Program-made: the position numbers and the translations under genes
Origin: Tachypleus tridentatus
Taxonomy: Eukaryota; Arthropoda; Merostomata; Xiphosura; Limulidae
Direction: 5' to 3'
DNA: 64,000 bases
NCBI RefSeq assembly: GCF_004210375.1
Contig: NC_134834.1
Span: forward strand, 146,601,009 to 146,665,008
Part shown: piece after piece, positions 1 to 10,828 of the stretch
Layout of the letters: each line of letters begins with the position of its first letter
Position numbering within the stretch: position 1 is the stretch's first letter
The notes under the pieces: model-generated
Told to the model about the DNA's origin: nothing
The model's input: only the letters and a program-made list of their open reading frames with translations
Databases searched by the model: none

Positions 1-1539
1 TTTTTTCCTGGTTAACATTGATATCAGGGGAACCGCATTCTGATCGGTCGAGTGATGAATTTAAAATGTTTAAAAACAGGACAAACAATCATTGTCTTGG
101 TCATGTTCATGTATAATTAGTTCGCATAGAATATTAGAATATTGTTTTTTACAATTACGCACTATTTTCCTAGGCAGCGGTACTTGTCCGCCCCCACGTT
201 TGTTAAGAGTATAAAAATAATATTAGAAATACACAATTGTAATACAGATTGTTGTTTCCACCAATATTCCACAAGCTTCAATTAACTTGTTTTCGAAAAA
301 CAAAGTTCGAAAAGAGACCTCATCCTTATCCAATGTGCTTCCCATATCTATGTCTTCTAAAGAATTTTTCAATGACATTGAAAACATCAAGCCATGCTTC
401 TTGAACTTATGAAACAACATACACTGATTTCGTGAAGTGTCAAGTTTTTACAAATTTCTTTTATTTTTAACCTTAACCGAAAATGTTTACTACAATTAAC
501 TAGTTAAATTTACTCTCAAGTGACTATAGACCTAATTTTGCAAAAAACTAAGACCAGTAGGGAACTAATTTCTTTCCGATGAAAATAAAATAAAATAAAA
601 TTCTTCAAAACCAAACTTTTTTTTTTCTGACGCATGATGTCATGTTTGCAGATACTTTTGTTTATGTAACTGTTGAGAAAATTACGTATTGTGAGTTAAC
701 GTTATCAAACCGTGTATTTATCGTCAGTATCTCGACAAGCATTAATAATCTTCGAAAATTAATTACGTAGTCGCTAAGAGCGCTTCGGACAAAACTAGCC
801 TTTAACTATGTATTGTTCTACTACTATAATCTAGAAAATGAAGTTGCAAATGAATGACCAAACACACCTTTAAAGAATTTCAGTGATAAACAGAATTATG
901 TAAGAAAACCAACTGCGATATGGTATGTATAGGTTTTTAATACAGTAATGTTCCGAATAATAATTAATACGTAAGTTATTACAAGTGACAATGTATCAAA
1001 CATACTATTGGCGTGAACGTGCTTTGTATTCACTATGACAAAAATCTATACACTGGACAGATGACATGAAAAAGTTGTTGGCCACCGTCCAGTTCTTCAC
1101 ATTATATAGCCGTAAAATAGCAGATATAATAATAATAAAATAGTATTGCGAAAGTTGTTTAATTTTGAAGTATACTGATGAAGAGTGCAATTCTCGGAAA
1201 CTAGTATTCCCCAATGACACATTATCTAGGTATTGATTGAACTGGTCCTTTCTTAAACGTAGACCTCGAAATTAAACAGTTTTCGGATTACTGAATTTAT
1301 TTATTAAATGCCAGTGTAACTGGTAGAGAAAATACATCTGTATTACTTAATTACGGGGCGAATACGAGTTTTGTAATCTTCATTTACAAATGGTTAATTA
1401 ATAATAATAAACACCTGGTGGACACTTATAGCACTAAATCTTCTGCGAACATACAATAAAAAATTGTGTTAAAGCATAATTTTATAGTTTGTTTCCTCTA
1501 GCTGTCACAACTTGGTTTGCTAGTGGCTTTTTTTTTTTT
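1..1539. other. No gene recognised
   Basis: AT-rich sequence with short A and T runs. The longest open frames are about 65 to 71 codons and show no family signature. I see no RNA gene and no clear repeat. Confidence 0.5.
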
Positions 1540-1612
1540 ATTAATTTTGCGTTTAAGCTACACGAGGGCTATCTGTATTAGCCGTCCCTAATTTTGCAGT
1601 GTAAGACTAAAC
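1540..1612 (-). mobile_element. SINE-A 3' fragment
   Basis: Only the last third of the element remains: the GGGACGGCTA body motif followed by the GATAGCCCTCGTGTAGCTT tail, both read on the minus strand. The tRNA-like head is missing, as expected for a 5'-truncated insertion. Confidence 0.75.
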
Positions 1613-1939
1613 TTTTCTTAACTCTTTCGCTGCCAAATGCGGCAGTCGTTAATCCTACGGTTTTGTGCTCTTTAATGACTATAGTCGAATTTTTATAGTG
1701 TCTTCTTTATTCAATAGATAGCAGCACTTTGCGGGAAACTGCAAAGCTCCTATTTAATATTCATGAGCCTTAGATCCTACACTTTATATATTCATGAACC
1801 CGATTACGTGATCAGTATTGTTTCCAGGACGCGAAAAAAAAAAAGGGAAGAATTTCCATTAAACCATTAAATTTCGGTTACACGATATAAACTCGAGTTT
1901 GTAGCAGAAAAAGAAATGCAGTGGTAATTGGGGTTAGTT
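1613..1939. other. No gene recognised
   Basis: Low-complexity AT-rich sequence including an 11-base A run near 1,836. Nothing else is recognised. Confidence 0.4.
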
Positions 1940-2345
1940 GAAAAAACAAAAATATTCTCTTTTGTTGTTGTTTTTTTATTTGAACAAATGTTTTTCCTTG
2001 TCTCAACATTTCTGTTGTACACGTTTCTCAAATATAAAAATATTGCTCGTTTTTTTCAGCACCCAGCTGTTTTATTGTCTCGACGTTTTAGTTATACGCG
2101 TTTTTCAAAGAGAGAGAAATATATATTTTTTTTTTTTTGGGGGGGGCACAAATATTTTCATTGCCTCAACGTTTCGGTTGTACACGGTTTCCAAAGAGCT
2201 GTGCAATACAGTAACACGTTTGTTCAACTAATCGGAACTTTCAACTAAGTGGTAGTGCTCAATATTACTCGAAACGTTACTAGCCTTTTATGTTGATTTA
2301 TTAAAACGTTTCGCCTCTAAAGTCTTATTTTTGAATATAACCAAG
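1940..2345 (+). repeat. CGAAACGTT-type repeat block (copy 1)
   Basis: The block holds several degenerate subunits. Each contains a variant of CTCAACGTTTCGGTTGTACAC followed by a TTTC/CAAAGAG stretch. It ends in a segment with AAAACGTTTCGCCTCTAAAG and a run reading TATAACCAAGG. The same segments occur in reverse orientation at 10,378-10,793, so the two blocks are inverted copies of one family. GGTCGAAACGTT motifs of this kind are familiar from the terminal regions of Penelope-like elements, and a Penelope link is inferred here. The long open frames inside the block (about 100 codons) come from T-rich sequence and are not convincing genes. Confidence 0.6.
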
Positions 2346-2618
2346 GGAAGTCATGGCCAGATGGTTAAGACACTCGACTCGTAATCCGAGGGTCGCGAGT
2401 TCGAATTCCCGTCACACTAAACATGCTCGCCATTTTAGCCGCGGGGGCGTTATAATGTGACGGTCAATCCCACGAGTCGTTGGTAAAAGAATAGTTCACG
2501 AGTTGGCGGTGGGTGGTGATGACTAGCTGCCTCCCCTCTAGTCTTACACTGTTAAATTAGGGACGGCTAGCGCAGATAGCTCTCGTGGAGCTTTGCGCGA
2601 AACAAATAAACAAACAAG
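2346..2618 (+). mobile_element. SINE-A, full length
   Basis: The tRNA-like head carries an A-box-like TGGCCAGATGGTT and a B-box GTTCGAATTCC. The shared body follows (GGGGGCGTTATAATGTGACG, then GTCTTACACTG). The 3' end has the GCGCA...TGCGC stem and an AAACAAATAAACAAAC tail. It abuts the CGAAACGTT block directly on its 5' side. Confidence 0.9.
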
Positions 2619-3412
2619 TTAATTTCATTCTGTCCCATTTTTGCCTTCTCACATTTTTTTCAGAATCGTTATTCTCGAATGTTCTCTTGAAATGGCTCAG
2701 ATTTTCTCATGCATTCTTTTTCTTTTGAATTGCATTACGGACTCGAATATTATCAGTAGTAAAAAAAACTAGCATAGCTATTTGTGAATCCAGCCGTAAA
2801 ACACACACACACACACACACACACAAGGTATTCCTCGTAAAAGTAATAACATTGGTTTAGGGTGTGGATATCGATGTGCTTGACTCGTCTTTAATTGGTT
2901 TCGCCGATTTTCTTCCCAGTGAAACCTCTTTCCGCACTTTCAGTAACCATAGCAACAAACACAAGATATGCCTGTGATCTCTAGGCCTTCATCTATATTG
3001 GATGCAATGCTTGCAAAGCTGTACATAATGAAAAAAAAAATTCCATAATCACAGTAGCTTTGATTAAATGTGAAATAAATGAATTAAATCTCATGCAAAA
3101 ATATCGCTCAGGTTAGGTTGTTTTTTTGGTTGTTTTTTTCCGAGAGACTGACACTTGTCACTCAAATTTTTTCTAAACGATGTATTATGCATTTAATGCT
3201 TTTCTGAGTAATGGAGAATTCCAAAATAAGAAAAAGAAACTCATTTAATGAAATCTTTTAAAAAATATTTTATTAAATTACACGTTTTCACTGTGTTTTC
3301 CAATTGTTAGTGTCACTTAATGTCTGTACTATAATCACTTGTACACCATTTGATATCGTATTAATCTTTAATACGGAACTTTGGAATTAACGTTGCACTA
3401 GTTCGGTCTGTT
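2619..3412. other. No gene recognised
   Basis: AT-rich spacer. The only distinct feature is the CA microsatellite listed separately. Confidence 0.4.
2801..2825. repeat. (AC)n microsatellite
   Basis: About 12 uninterrupted AC dinucleotides. Confidence 0.95.
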
Positions 3413-3665
3413 TCGAATTTCGCGTATAGCTACACGAGGGCTATCTACACCAGCCCTCTCTAATTTACTAGTGAAAGACTAGAAGGAACGCAACTAATCA
3501 TCACAACCCACCGCCAACTCTTGGGCTATTCTTTTACCAGCGAATAGTGGGATTGACCGAAAGGGATTGGCTGAAAGGGCGAGCATATTTGGTGTGACGG
3601 TGATTCGAATCTGCGACCCTCGGATAACGAATCGAGTATCTTAACCACCTGCCCATACCGAGGTG
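3413..3665 (-). mobile_element. SINE-A, diverged
   Basis: Read on the minus strand this has head, body and tail, but it is more decayed than most copies. The segment after ATAGTGGGATTGACC is rearranged, with a local repeat of the GAAAGGG motif replacing the usual CACATTATAACGCCCCC. Confidence 0.85.
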
Positions 3666-3736
3666 CAGTATTTCGGCCTAGTTTAATTTTAAAAATAAGT
3701 GTTGTGTACTGATATACTGTTTTCATTCAGTTAGCG

Positions 3737-3875
3737 GCCCGGCATGACTAGGTTGTTAGGGTGCTTGATTCTCAATCTCAAAGTCGCGAGTTCGAATCTC
3801 TGTTTCACCAAACATGCTCGCCCATTCAGCCGTGGGGGCGTTAAAAGGTGACGGTCAATCCTACTACTCGTTGGT
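3737..3875 (+). mobile_element. SINE-A 5' half
   Basis: Head and first half of the body are present up to CGTTGGT. There the sequence switches directly into a minus-strand SINE-B. The expected 3' half of SINE-A is not found beyond it. Confidence 0.8.
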
Positions 3876-4001
3876 GTGTGTGTATGTGTGTTTTATTATA
3901 GCAAAGCCACATCGGACTACCTTCTGAGTCCACTGAGTGGAATCGAACCCATGATTTTAGCGTTATAAATCCGTAGACTTACCACTGTACCAGCGGGGGA
4001 C
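3876..4001 (-). mobile_element. SINE-B, nested in SINE-A
   Basis: Read on the minus strand: the tRNA-like head with a GGTTCGATTCC-type B box (here GGGTTCGATTCC), then a CAGA/GTAGTCC-type tail with GTGGCTTTGCTATAA, then a TG/CA-rich end. A SINE-B has also entered a SINE-A at nearly the same position at 63.66 kb. Confidence 0.85.
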
Positions 4002-4769
4002 TTTAGTGATAAAATGAGAAGTAAGTGTTGAAACAAATAATAAATTCTCTCAAAAACGTTAACGAAGGACAGACCACTGGTTTTGCTATTATTTTGGAAG
4101 GATGTGGCTAATTCAAAAAATTCAAGAAAATTAATTTTACAACAGTAATTTAAGTAAATAGCCAGTATTTTCTGTGTTTCCTAAATAAGGTGTGTTATAC
4201 TAAATGTACTTGCGCAGGGTCCCCGAAAGTGTCTTGTTTCAAGAATAAATAAACCAAAATTAAGAATCGCAAAATATTTTTATTTCTTGATTTTGAAGCT
4301 TTTATGCCATGCTGTACTTGTATCTCACGGAGTGAATGATTCTTCTTTCGCATGCGCATGTTTTACTGATGTCACGTCAGTAGAAATTGCAAACATGATT
4401 GTTCTTATGTGAAGTCACCTTAATGTTTACTGACTGAATAACAGACAGCACATTATTGTTTAGTGGTGAGAGTGGCTAAAACAGGTGACTCTTCCTGTTG
4501 GTTTTCGGTTCTCTTTCCGGAAAATCAATTATTGTTGTTACTTTCATTGGTAGTATTGGTTATATTGTTGAAAATATCAAATGTTATTACATTGTATTCT
4601 TATCATTATTATTGTAGAGATTCTGTTGCACTGTTAGCTTAATATATTTTTATGATTAACTTAAATTCGCGAGATATTATTGGTATTACGGGCGAAAACA
4701 TCACTAATATGCAGGCAAATGAAGAAAATGGATTATAATATTTATAAGTAGGAACGTACGCACTGTGTT
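4002..4769. other. No gene recognised
   Basis: The stretch near 4,350-4,380 holds GCATGCGCATG and a TCACGTCA site close together, which are NRF1-like and CRE-like words. No transcript structure supports a promoter call. The 5' boundary of the following LINE is uncertain within roughly 4,740-4,800. Confidence 0.35.
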
Positions 4770-5249
4770 TCGTTACCTGTACTGGTTACCGGGTTGATTT
4801 TTAGTTTTGTTCCCATTGGTGTGGATTCCTGTACATGGTGAGGGGATCCCTCAGAGAAGGTTCTATACTTTCAGCTTACTTCCTCTGGGATTTAAACATC
4901 CGCCCATGTGTTTGTTGTAAATGGAAGGAGAGGATCCTGGTAACTGAGGGGTCCAACCCTAACATACTACTTTGGTCTTGAATTCCAGTAGGCGGGAGGA
5001 CTTGGGGTGGCTTCCCATGGTCGGTCGGCTAGTCCACATGGACTATTGTCAACCGAGTACCAGTGTTGGATGTAATCAACAGGTGTTGTGGACATTGTAT
5101 CTGATGCTTGTATTTAGGTATAAAGTTCACAAAACCCTGACTTTGCTACAGTGTCCTTGTTTGGCATTGTAGTGCGTCTCCTCATATGGGTCCATGGTAG
5201 ATGGGCACTGAAATGTATTCATGGATACCCCATCCATGAAAAAATAAAA

Positions 5250-6365
5250 ATAAAAATGAAAAAAATGGAGAAAAAACAGATAATTGGAAAACGACCATGC
5301 ATGGACGATGTTGGACAGTCACCGTCACAGTTAGATCCTGTGCTTCGATTTCTAATTATGCATTCCTTATCTGAGAAATCCTTAGGGCAAATGTTTCTAT
5401 CTTTTTATTCAAAAGAGATTAGAGGGGCTTGCTGGCTCTCTCTAAGTCAGTAAGAATGTTACGATTTGAAGACAATTTGGTGAAAACATTTGCATCATAA
5501 CATACTAATTCGAAGAGCATCGGGGATATATATACCCATCAAGGTTACGCCCCATGCAACTTTGAATTCTTCCAGAGGTGTTATAGTCGAGAGGGATTTA
5601 AAGAACATTTAAAAGTCGGAGATTCTCCCTGGTTTTCCAGCCAAGGCGTTTGTGCGGTGTGCCGAATCTCCACTCGCAAAGACAGAATAATGCTCCCTAA
5701 AAATGTAATTATTTTGATCTTCACAGCGCTACGTCCACCTGCCACTATTAAAGCAGGATGCGTAAATTGTAAGGCTAGGCCATATATTCTAAATCCTCTC
5801 CGATGTTTTCATTGCCAGTAGTTCGGACATTCAAAGACCTCTTGTCATGGAGTTTTAACGTGTGCTTGCTGTGGTGGCAAAGACCACGACGCCTATGAAT
5901 GCACACTTAAACTACACTGTATCAACTGTAGTGGTTCACACCTTTCATATTTTCGTTCTTGTCCTAAGTGAGTGGAGGAAAAAAGAGGTACAATGTTCGA
6001 GGACTGTAAACAATATTTCCTATTTAGAGGCACGGAAGTTATTGTCCGCCACTCCATCTCGGATATAGGCTGCTGTACTCCGTCATACTGCTACAGTGGG
6101 AGTGCAGACAGATTTCTCTGTGCCTCCAGCAAAGTAATTTTCAAATCACCTAAAGATTAGTTTACCCTCCATGATTAAGAGAGCTGATGAGTCAACGTCA
6201 ACACCAATTTCTCTCTCTACCGTTCCTTCCAGGAGATCCCTGGATCTACTTCCTTTGGCTCCAGGTTTTGGTGTTTATTCGGGTCCATTTTCTTCTTCTC
6301 TGGCCCTGAGATGCAGAACAATTAATTATTCCTCCACGCCCTTAGTCGCTAGAATCTTCTTTTAA
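5250..6365 (+). pseudogene. LINE ORF1 (gag-like, zinc knuckles), broken
   Basis: An RNA-binding gag-like protein in several frames. Near 5,330-5,400 a segment reads LRFLIMHSLSEKSLGQM. From 5,640 a segment contains VCAVCRISTRKD and PPATIKAGCVNC. From 5,798 come three zinc knuckles: CFHC-x4-H-x4-C, CACC-x4-H-x4-C and CINC-x3-H-x6-C. A TAG codon at 5,819-5,821 sits inside the first knuckle and a TGA follows the third. The C-terminal part contains VNNISYLEARKLLSAT. Three such knuckles are characteristic of ORF1 in the I/Jockey group. The protein would coat the element RNA, but this copy is interrupted many times. Confidence 0.85.
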
Positions 6366-6520
6366 AGACATAGACCTGCACACTCGACCAAGGGCAGGAT
6401 CCATGGAGGTCCATAGACCTCATTATAATAAAGAAACTAAAGAGGAGAGACGTGGTTGAAAATAAAAGGGCTCACCATCCAATTCTTCTCCACATATATA
6501 AAAATAGCAAGAATGATACA

Positions 6521-7150
6521 ATGAACTGTCGAGGTTTCCATTCTAATTTAGATGATTTTAAGGCACTGATTGGCTTCTATCATCCTATGTGTCTTTCCTT
6601 ACAGGAAACCTTTCTGGAACCTGCTGATACAGTCACTCTTCGGCAGTTTTCTTTGTATAAACATGACGGGTTGTGTGATGGAAGGGTGCATGGAGGGTTG
6701 GCATTGCAGTTCTATCAGCATATGCCCACCCTGTCTTTGCCACTCGACACATCCTTAAAGGGCTGCATTGGTGTTTTCTTGAGTCATCCCATCACTGTTT
6801 GTTCTCTCTACCTCTCTCCTGGAGAGATCTATGATCAATCAGGCCTTAATGCTCTCATTGAAGAGTTGTCGTCTCTATTTTTATTCCTGGGGGACTTTAA
6901 TGGATATAATTCCCTCTGGGAGGTACTGATATTGATGGGAGAGGTTGCTCCATAGAGCATATGTTCTCGGTCACAACCTCTTTCTCTTCAATACTAATTC
7001 TTATACTTATTTTCATGCATCTAGTCAGTTTTTTTTACTACTATTGATCTCTCGGTCTGCTCCTCTTCAGTTTTCTCTCACCTTTCATTGAGCGTTGACA
7101 ATAACCCAGGAGGCAGTGGTCACTTTCCTATAATTTTGAGAGAGACTGGC
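6521..7150 (+). pseudogene. LINE ORF2 endonuclease domain (APE type), broken
   Basis: This is the enzyme that nicks target DNA for target-primed reverse transcription. Conserved blocks in order are MNCRGFHSNLDDFKAL, the metal-binding SLQETFL (catalytic Glu present), SLYLSPG, and LGDFNGYNSLW. A stop follows soon after. The terminal SDH motif, expected near 7,115, reads GSGHFPI, so the aspartate before the histidine is lost. The frame from 6,452 to 6,955 is the longest uninterrupted piece. Confidence 0.85.
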
Positions 7151-7299
7151 CGTGGTCGATGCCATCCAATCTGCGTGTCCCTGTGGAGGCTGAACCAAGC
7201 CAACTGGCCCTCTTTCACTGTTCTCACAGATCTTGATCCTACCATCATCTGTATGACTATAATCCTTACATTGGTGGAACTCAAGCCCTTCATCAGTAG

Positions 7300-8490
7300 G
7301 ACCTGATGATATACACTACGAGATGCTGCGCCATCTCTCTCCTGCTTCTCTTGATATTCTTCTGGTTGTTTTTAACTGGATCTGTTAGGAAAATGATTTT
7401 CCTAATGCTTGGAGCCAGGCTACTGTTTTACCTTTCTCTAAGTCTGGGAAGGATCCCAAGATTCCTTTCAACTACCATCCAAATTCTTTGACGAGCTGTG
7501 TCTGTAAAACCTCAGAGAGGATGGTTAATGCTAGTCTTGTTTGGTTTCTTGAATCAATCAATCTCCTCTCGCCCACCCAGTGTGGGTTCTGATGATATCG
7601 CTTCACCTGATTCGAGTTGAAACTTCAATAAGAGAAGCTTTTCTCAAGTGACAACATCTTTTGTTAGTATTCTTCGACCTTGAGAAGGCTTACGATACTA
7701 CGTGGAGGTATGGCATTTTGCGAGACATCCACTTATATGCGTTGCGAGGCTAGTTGCCTATTTTCACTAAAAAGGTTTTAATGGGCTGGCAGTTCCAAGT
7801 TCGTGTGGGGTTGACACTTTCCCGTTCATTCCTATAAGAACTTGGAGTCCCTCAGGACTGTGTTAAACTTGAGTGTTAAACTTTTCAATATAAAGATTAA
7901 TGCTATCAGTGGACAACTCCATCCAACCATTGCGAACGGTCTCTTTGACAACGACTTCCGCATTTCGTGTCAGTTGTCGAATATAAGGTTAATTAAGCGG
8001 CAGCTACAGACTGCACTCAGTCGTTTACTGAAGTGAACCACTGCAATTGGTTTTACCTTTTCTCTCTCTAAAACCGTTTGCATGCACTTTTGCCACCAAC
8101 AGGATACTCACCTCCATCCTGGACTCTGTGTCAGTGAAGTTAAGCTTCCCATGGTACCTGAGGCAAAGTTCTTGGGTTTTATCTTTGACCATAAGCTGAC
8201 CTTTATACCACACATCAAGCAGCTATGAATCAAGTGTATAAAGGCACTGAACAACTTTCATGTCCTCTCTTCCACCTCTTGGGGAACAGATCGACGTTCT
8301 ATGCTAAAGATCTCTCGTGTTCTCATTCAATCAAAACTGGACTATGAGTCTCTGGTATATGGCTCTACCATCACCTCGGTCTTAAAGACGCTGGACCCTA
8401 TCATCATCAGGGGCTTTCTGCACTTCCCCAGTCCAAAGTTTGTATGCAGTACTGGTCAGCCCATTCCATCATGGCTTATTAACATCCCCA
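7300..8490 (+). pseudogene. LINE ORF2 reverse transcriptase domain, broken
   Basis: Fragments in several frames follow the RT order: the GPDD-type entry near 7,300, then PFSKSGKDPK (about 7,430), then FDLEKAYDTTWRYG (about 7,672-7,714, with the first catalytic Asp). The active-site block near 7,938-7,960 reads LFDNDF where LYVDDF is expected, so the YxDD box is destroyed. The thumb region follows with KFLGFIFDHKLTFIPHIK (about 8,165-8,215) and QSKLDYESLVYGS (about 8,330). Several stops separate these pieces. Confidence 0.85.
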
Positions 8491-8599
8491 TATGTTACCT
8501 TGTTTGAGTTCTCTGAAGAAGGCGAATACTTCCGATCGGAAGTACCATCTTCTATTTGCCGAACATCTTTTGAATCATCCTTCCATTCCCATTTGTACG

Positions 8600-9028
8600 G
8601 ACGGTTTGAAATCAAATGATCTTGGTGGGTTTTGCCAGGGTTTGTTGTGGTTCGGTGGTTGCACACAGAATCCATTCTACCATGCCTGTGTTCCTTGCCG
8701 AATTGTACGCCATTTCTCTTGTCCTAGATCACATATAAGCTAAATATTAATAGAGTTCTTTTATTTATACTGACTCGCTTAGTTCTCTACTGACCTTGGA
8801 ATCGTTTCACGTTAGTTCTCAACCTGTTCTCGCCCATATTCAAAACCAACTGGTCCATTTCTCTTTAACACCTACTTCTATCCAGTTTTTCTGGATACCG
8901 GGCCACATTGGTATTCGCGGGAATGAGCTCGCTGACTCTGCAGCTAAGTCTCTAGTCTGGCGCTATCATTGCTGTATTCAAGGCTCGGCTCCCTACCAGT
9001 TGGCAGTCGACTTGGAACGAGCTACGTG
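8600..9028 (+). pseudogene. LINE ORF2 RNase H domain, broken
   Basis: This is the C-terminal RNase H that removes RNA after first-strand synthesis. The glutamate motif FLAELYAISL, the aspartate motif YTDSLSSLLTL and the C-terminal FFWIPGHIGIRGNELADSAA are all recognisable. Two stops lie in the middle, around 8,740-8,755. The part from 8,796 on is open for 77 codons. About 460 bases of 3' sequence follow before the tail. Confidence 0.85.
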
Positions 9029-9476
9029 AAAACAAGCTTTTCCAAATAAACTTCTCTACTGAACTTTGACAGTCTTGTTCTCTAAGGATCGGAAGGAGGA
9101 AGTTGTCCTAACTGGACCACACATTTGTCACAGTTTTTAGCTCATCGTTTTCTCTTGTCTGGAACTGATGCATCAATGTATGGTCTGTGTGACGCTTAAG
9201 TCACAGCAGTCCACATTTTCCTGTCGTGCCGTTGTTACGACTCTGAATGACGGCACTATTTTAGACATGTTTTATCCACAGGTTTATCCCTAATGCTGGA
9301 CAGTGTCATTGGCGGTGGTGACACTGTCCAGCTTACAATGTTTTTATTTTTTTGAAGGCCATTAACCTTTTTAACGCTATTTAAGTTTTAATTAAAATAT
9401 ACCTTGTTTTGTTTTAACATGATTCCTGTTTACGAATTTTAATATTTTTTTTATTTTTAATATTACCGGTTGTTTG

Positions 9477-9502
9477 GCGCAGATAGCTTAGTTGCTTTGC
9501 GC
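9477..9502 (+). other. LINE 3' stem-loop shared with SINEs
   Basis: GCGCA at 9,477-9,481 can pair with TGCGC at 9,498-9,502 around a 16-base loop, GATAGCTTAGTTGCTT. The same arrangement closes SINE families A, B and C. In known SINE/LINE pairs such a shared 3' structure is what the LINE reverse transcriptase recognises. That role is inferred here. Confidence 0.7.
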
Positions 9503-9531
9503 TATAAAATGCCAACCAACCAACCAACCAA

Positions 9532-10107
9532 TTTATCGATGTTACTGTTAATTAACAGTGGAGTTTTCAGAATGAATCGATTTGATGGAAACATTTTCGT
9601 TAAATATGCAAAGCAAAAACAACTATTATAACCAATCTTAGAGAGAACCTCTATTCAAATCGCCGTATGTTCATATCTAAAATATATAAAAGCAATACGT
9701 AATTCCGCAGGAGACCAAAATTTTAATTATGGCGTTGAAATTACTTTATTTAACGTGAATAAATCCTACATGTAGAGTGAATGTATGTCTAAGTTGCTAC
9801 ATAAAGGAAGAAACTAGATTCTTTTACAATTGCATATCTGACAAAAAATCTTTATGAAATTCTGTATTGTGTAAAGGACTTAGTAATATAATAAGGGTTA
9901 AGTATAGTTATTAACGTAGCGAAGATTAACTGAGAGTTCGCTAATACAGTTTCTCTTTGTAATAATTTAACGAAGTAATGTATAAGGAAACCAGTCAGTC
10001 TTCATTAAGCCATTTTATTGTCACTTAGTTTTATCCCTAACTTCTCTGTCTGTTACGTTCCTGTTATTAATACTATCCGATTAGTGAAAGGACATGATGT
10101 GAAAGGT
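9532..10107. other. No gene recognised
   Basis: AT-rich spacer downstream of the LINE tail. No repeat or coding signal is recognised. Confidence 0.4.
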
Positions 10108-10362
10108 TTGGTTTGAATTTCGCGCAAAGCTACACGAGGGCTATCTGCGCTAGCCGACCTTAATTTAGCAGTGTAAGACTAGAGGGAAGGCAGCTAGTCA
10201 TCACCACCCACCGCCAACTCTTGGGCTACTCTTTTACCAACAAATTGACCGTCACTTATAACACCCTTACGGCTGCTGGTCGAGCAAGTATGGTATGACA
10301 GGGATTCGAACCCGTGATTCTCGTATTACGAGTAGATCGCTTTAACCATTTGGTCGTACCAG
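10108..10362 (-). mobile_element. SINE-A
   Basis: Complete on the minus strand. A short deletion removes part of the CGAATAGTGGGATTG segment (it reads CAACAAATTGACC), and the CGGCTG stretch is altered. Confidence 0.88.
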
Positions 10363-10793
10363 TTCTGAAATCAACTTTCCTTGGTTATATTCTGAAGAAA
10401 GACTTTAGAGGCGAAACGTTTTAATAAATCAACACAAAAAGATAGTAATCGGTGATGACTAGAAAACCCTCTTACAGAGAAATATACATATAAAAACGGC
10501 TGGTTTGGGTTGAGAAATTTTTTATGTGGAGGAGCGAACTACGTTGAAGGTCGAAAGGTTGTTTCAAGTAATATTGAGCACTACCACTTATTTGAAAGTT
10601 GCGATTAGTTGAACAAATGTCTTACTGTATTGCACAGCTCTTTGATAAACGTGTGCAACCGAAACGTTGAGACAATAGATCACCTTGGTGCTGAAAAAAA
10701 AAAAGAGTAATAATTTTCTAATTGAAAAACGTATACGACCAAAACGTTGAGACTACGAAAAATATTTGTGCGCAAAAAATGAAACAAAAACTA
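10363..10793 (-). repeat. CGAAACGTT-type repeat block (copy 2, inverted)
   Basis: Successive words show the same family as 1,940-2,345 in the opposite orientation: AGGCGAAACGTTTTAATAAA at about 10,408, CAACCGAAACGTTGAGACAA at about 10,659 and CGACCAAAACGTTGAGACTA at about 10,737. The part at 10,455-10,570, containing AAAACGGCTGGTTTGGGTTG and ATGTGGAGGAGCGAAC, also matches one arm of the palindrome at 13,745. No coding potential is seen. Confidence 0.65.
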
Positions 10794-10828
10794 TTACGAG
10801 TCGAGTGCCTTAACCATGCTGACCCGAA
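10794..10828 (-). mobile_element. SINE-A head fragment
   Basis: About 35 bases match the tRNA-like head, including ATTACGAGTCGAGTGCCTTA. It lies immediately beyond the repeat block, so SINE pieces flank that block on both sides. Confidence 0.6.

Larger units (their letters stand above)
4770..9531 (+). mobile_element. I/Jockey-type LINE, near full length, inactive (copy A)
   Basis: A non-LTR retrotransposon with a GC-richer 5' untranslated leader (about 4,770-5,230), a gag-like ORF1, and an ORF2 with endonuclease, reverse transcriptase and RNase H. It ends in a 3' stem-loop and a CCAACCAACC tail at 9,512-9,531. That domain order with a C-terminal RNase H is typical of the I/Jockey superfamily. 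All frames carry stops and shifts, so the copy cannot move. No target-site duplication is obvious. A shorter relative lies at 18,000-19,545. Confidence 0.9.

Noticed and set aside
1167..1200. CTGATGA followed by GGAAAC, a possible hammerhead ribozyme
   Set aside because: Stem II has only three possible pairs with a mismatch at the core-closing position, and no stem I can be drawn.
1928..2248. Overlapping 97 and 106-codon open frames
   Set aside because: They lie in T-rich repeat sequence that recurs inverted at 10.4-10.8 kb with stops. The peptides are runs of Phe, Leu and Ser with no family pattern.
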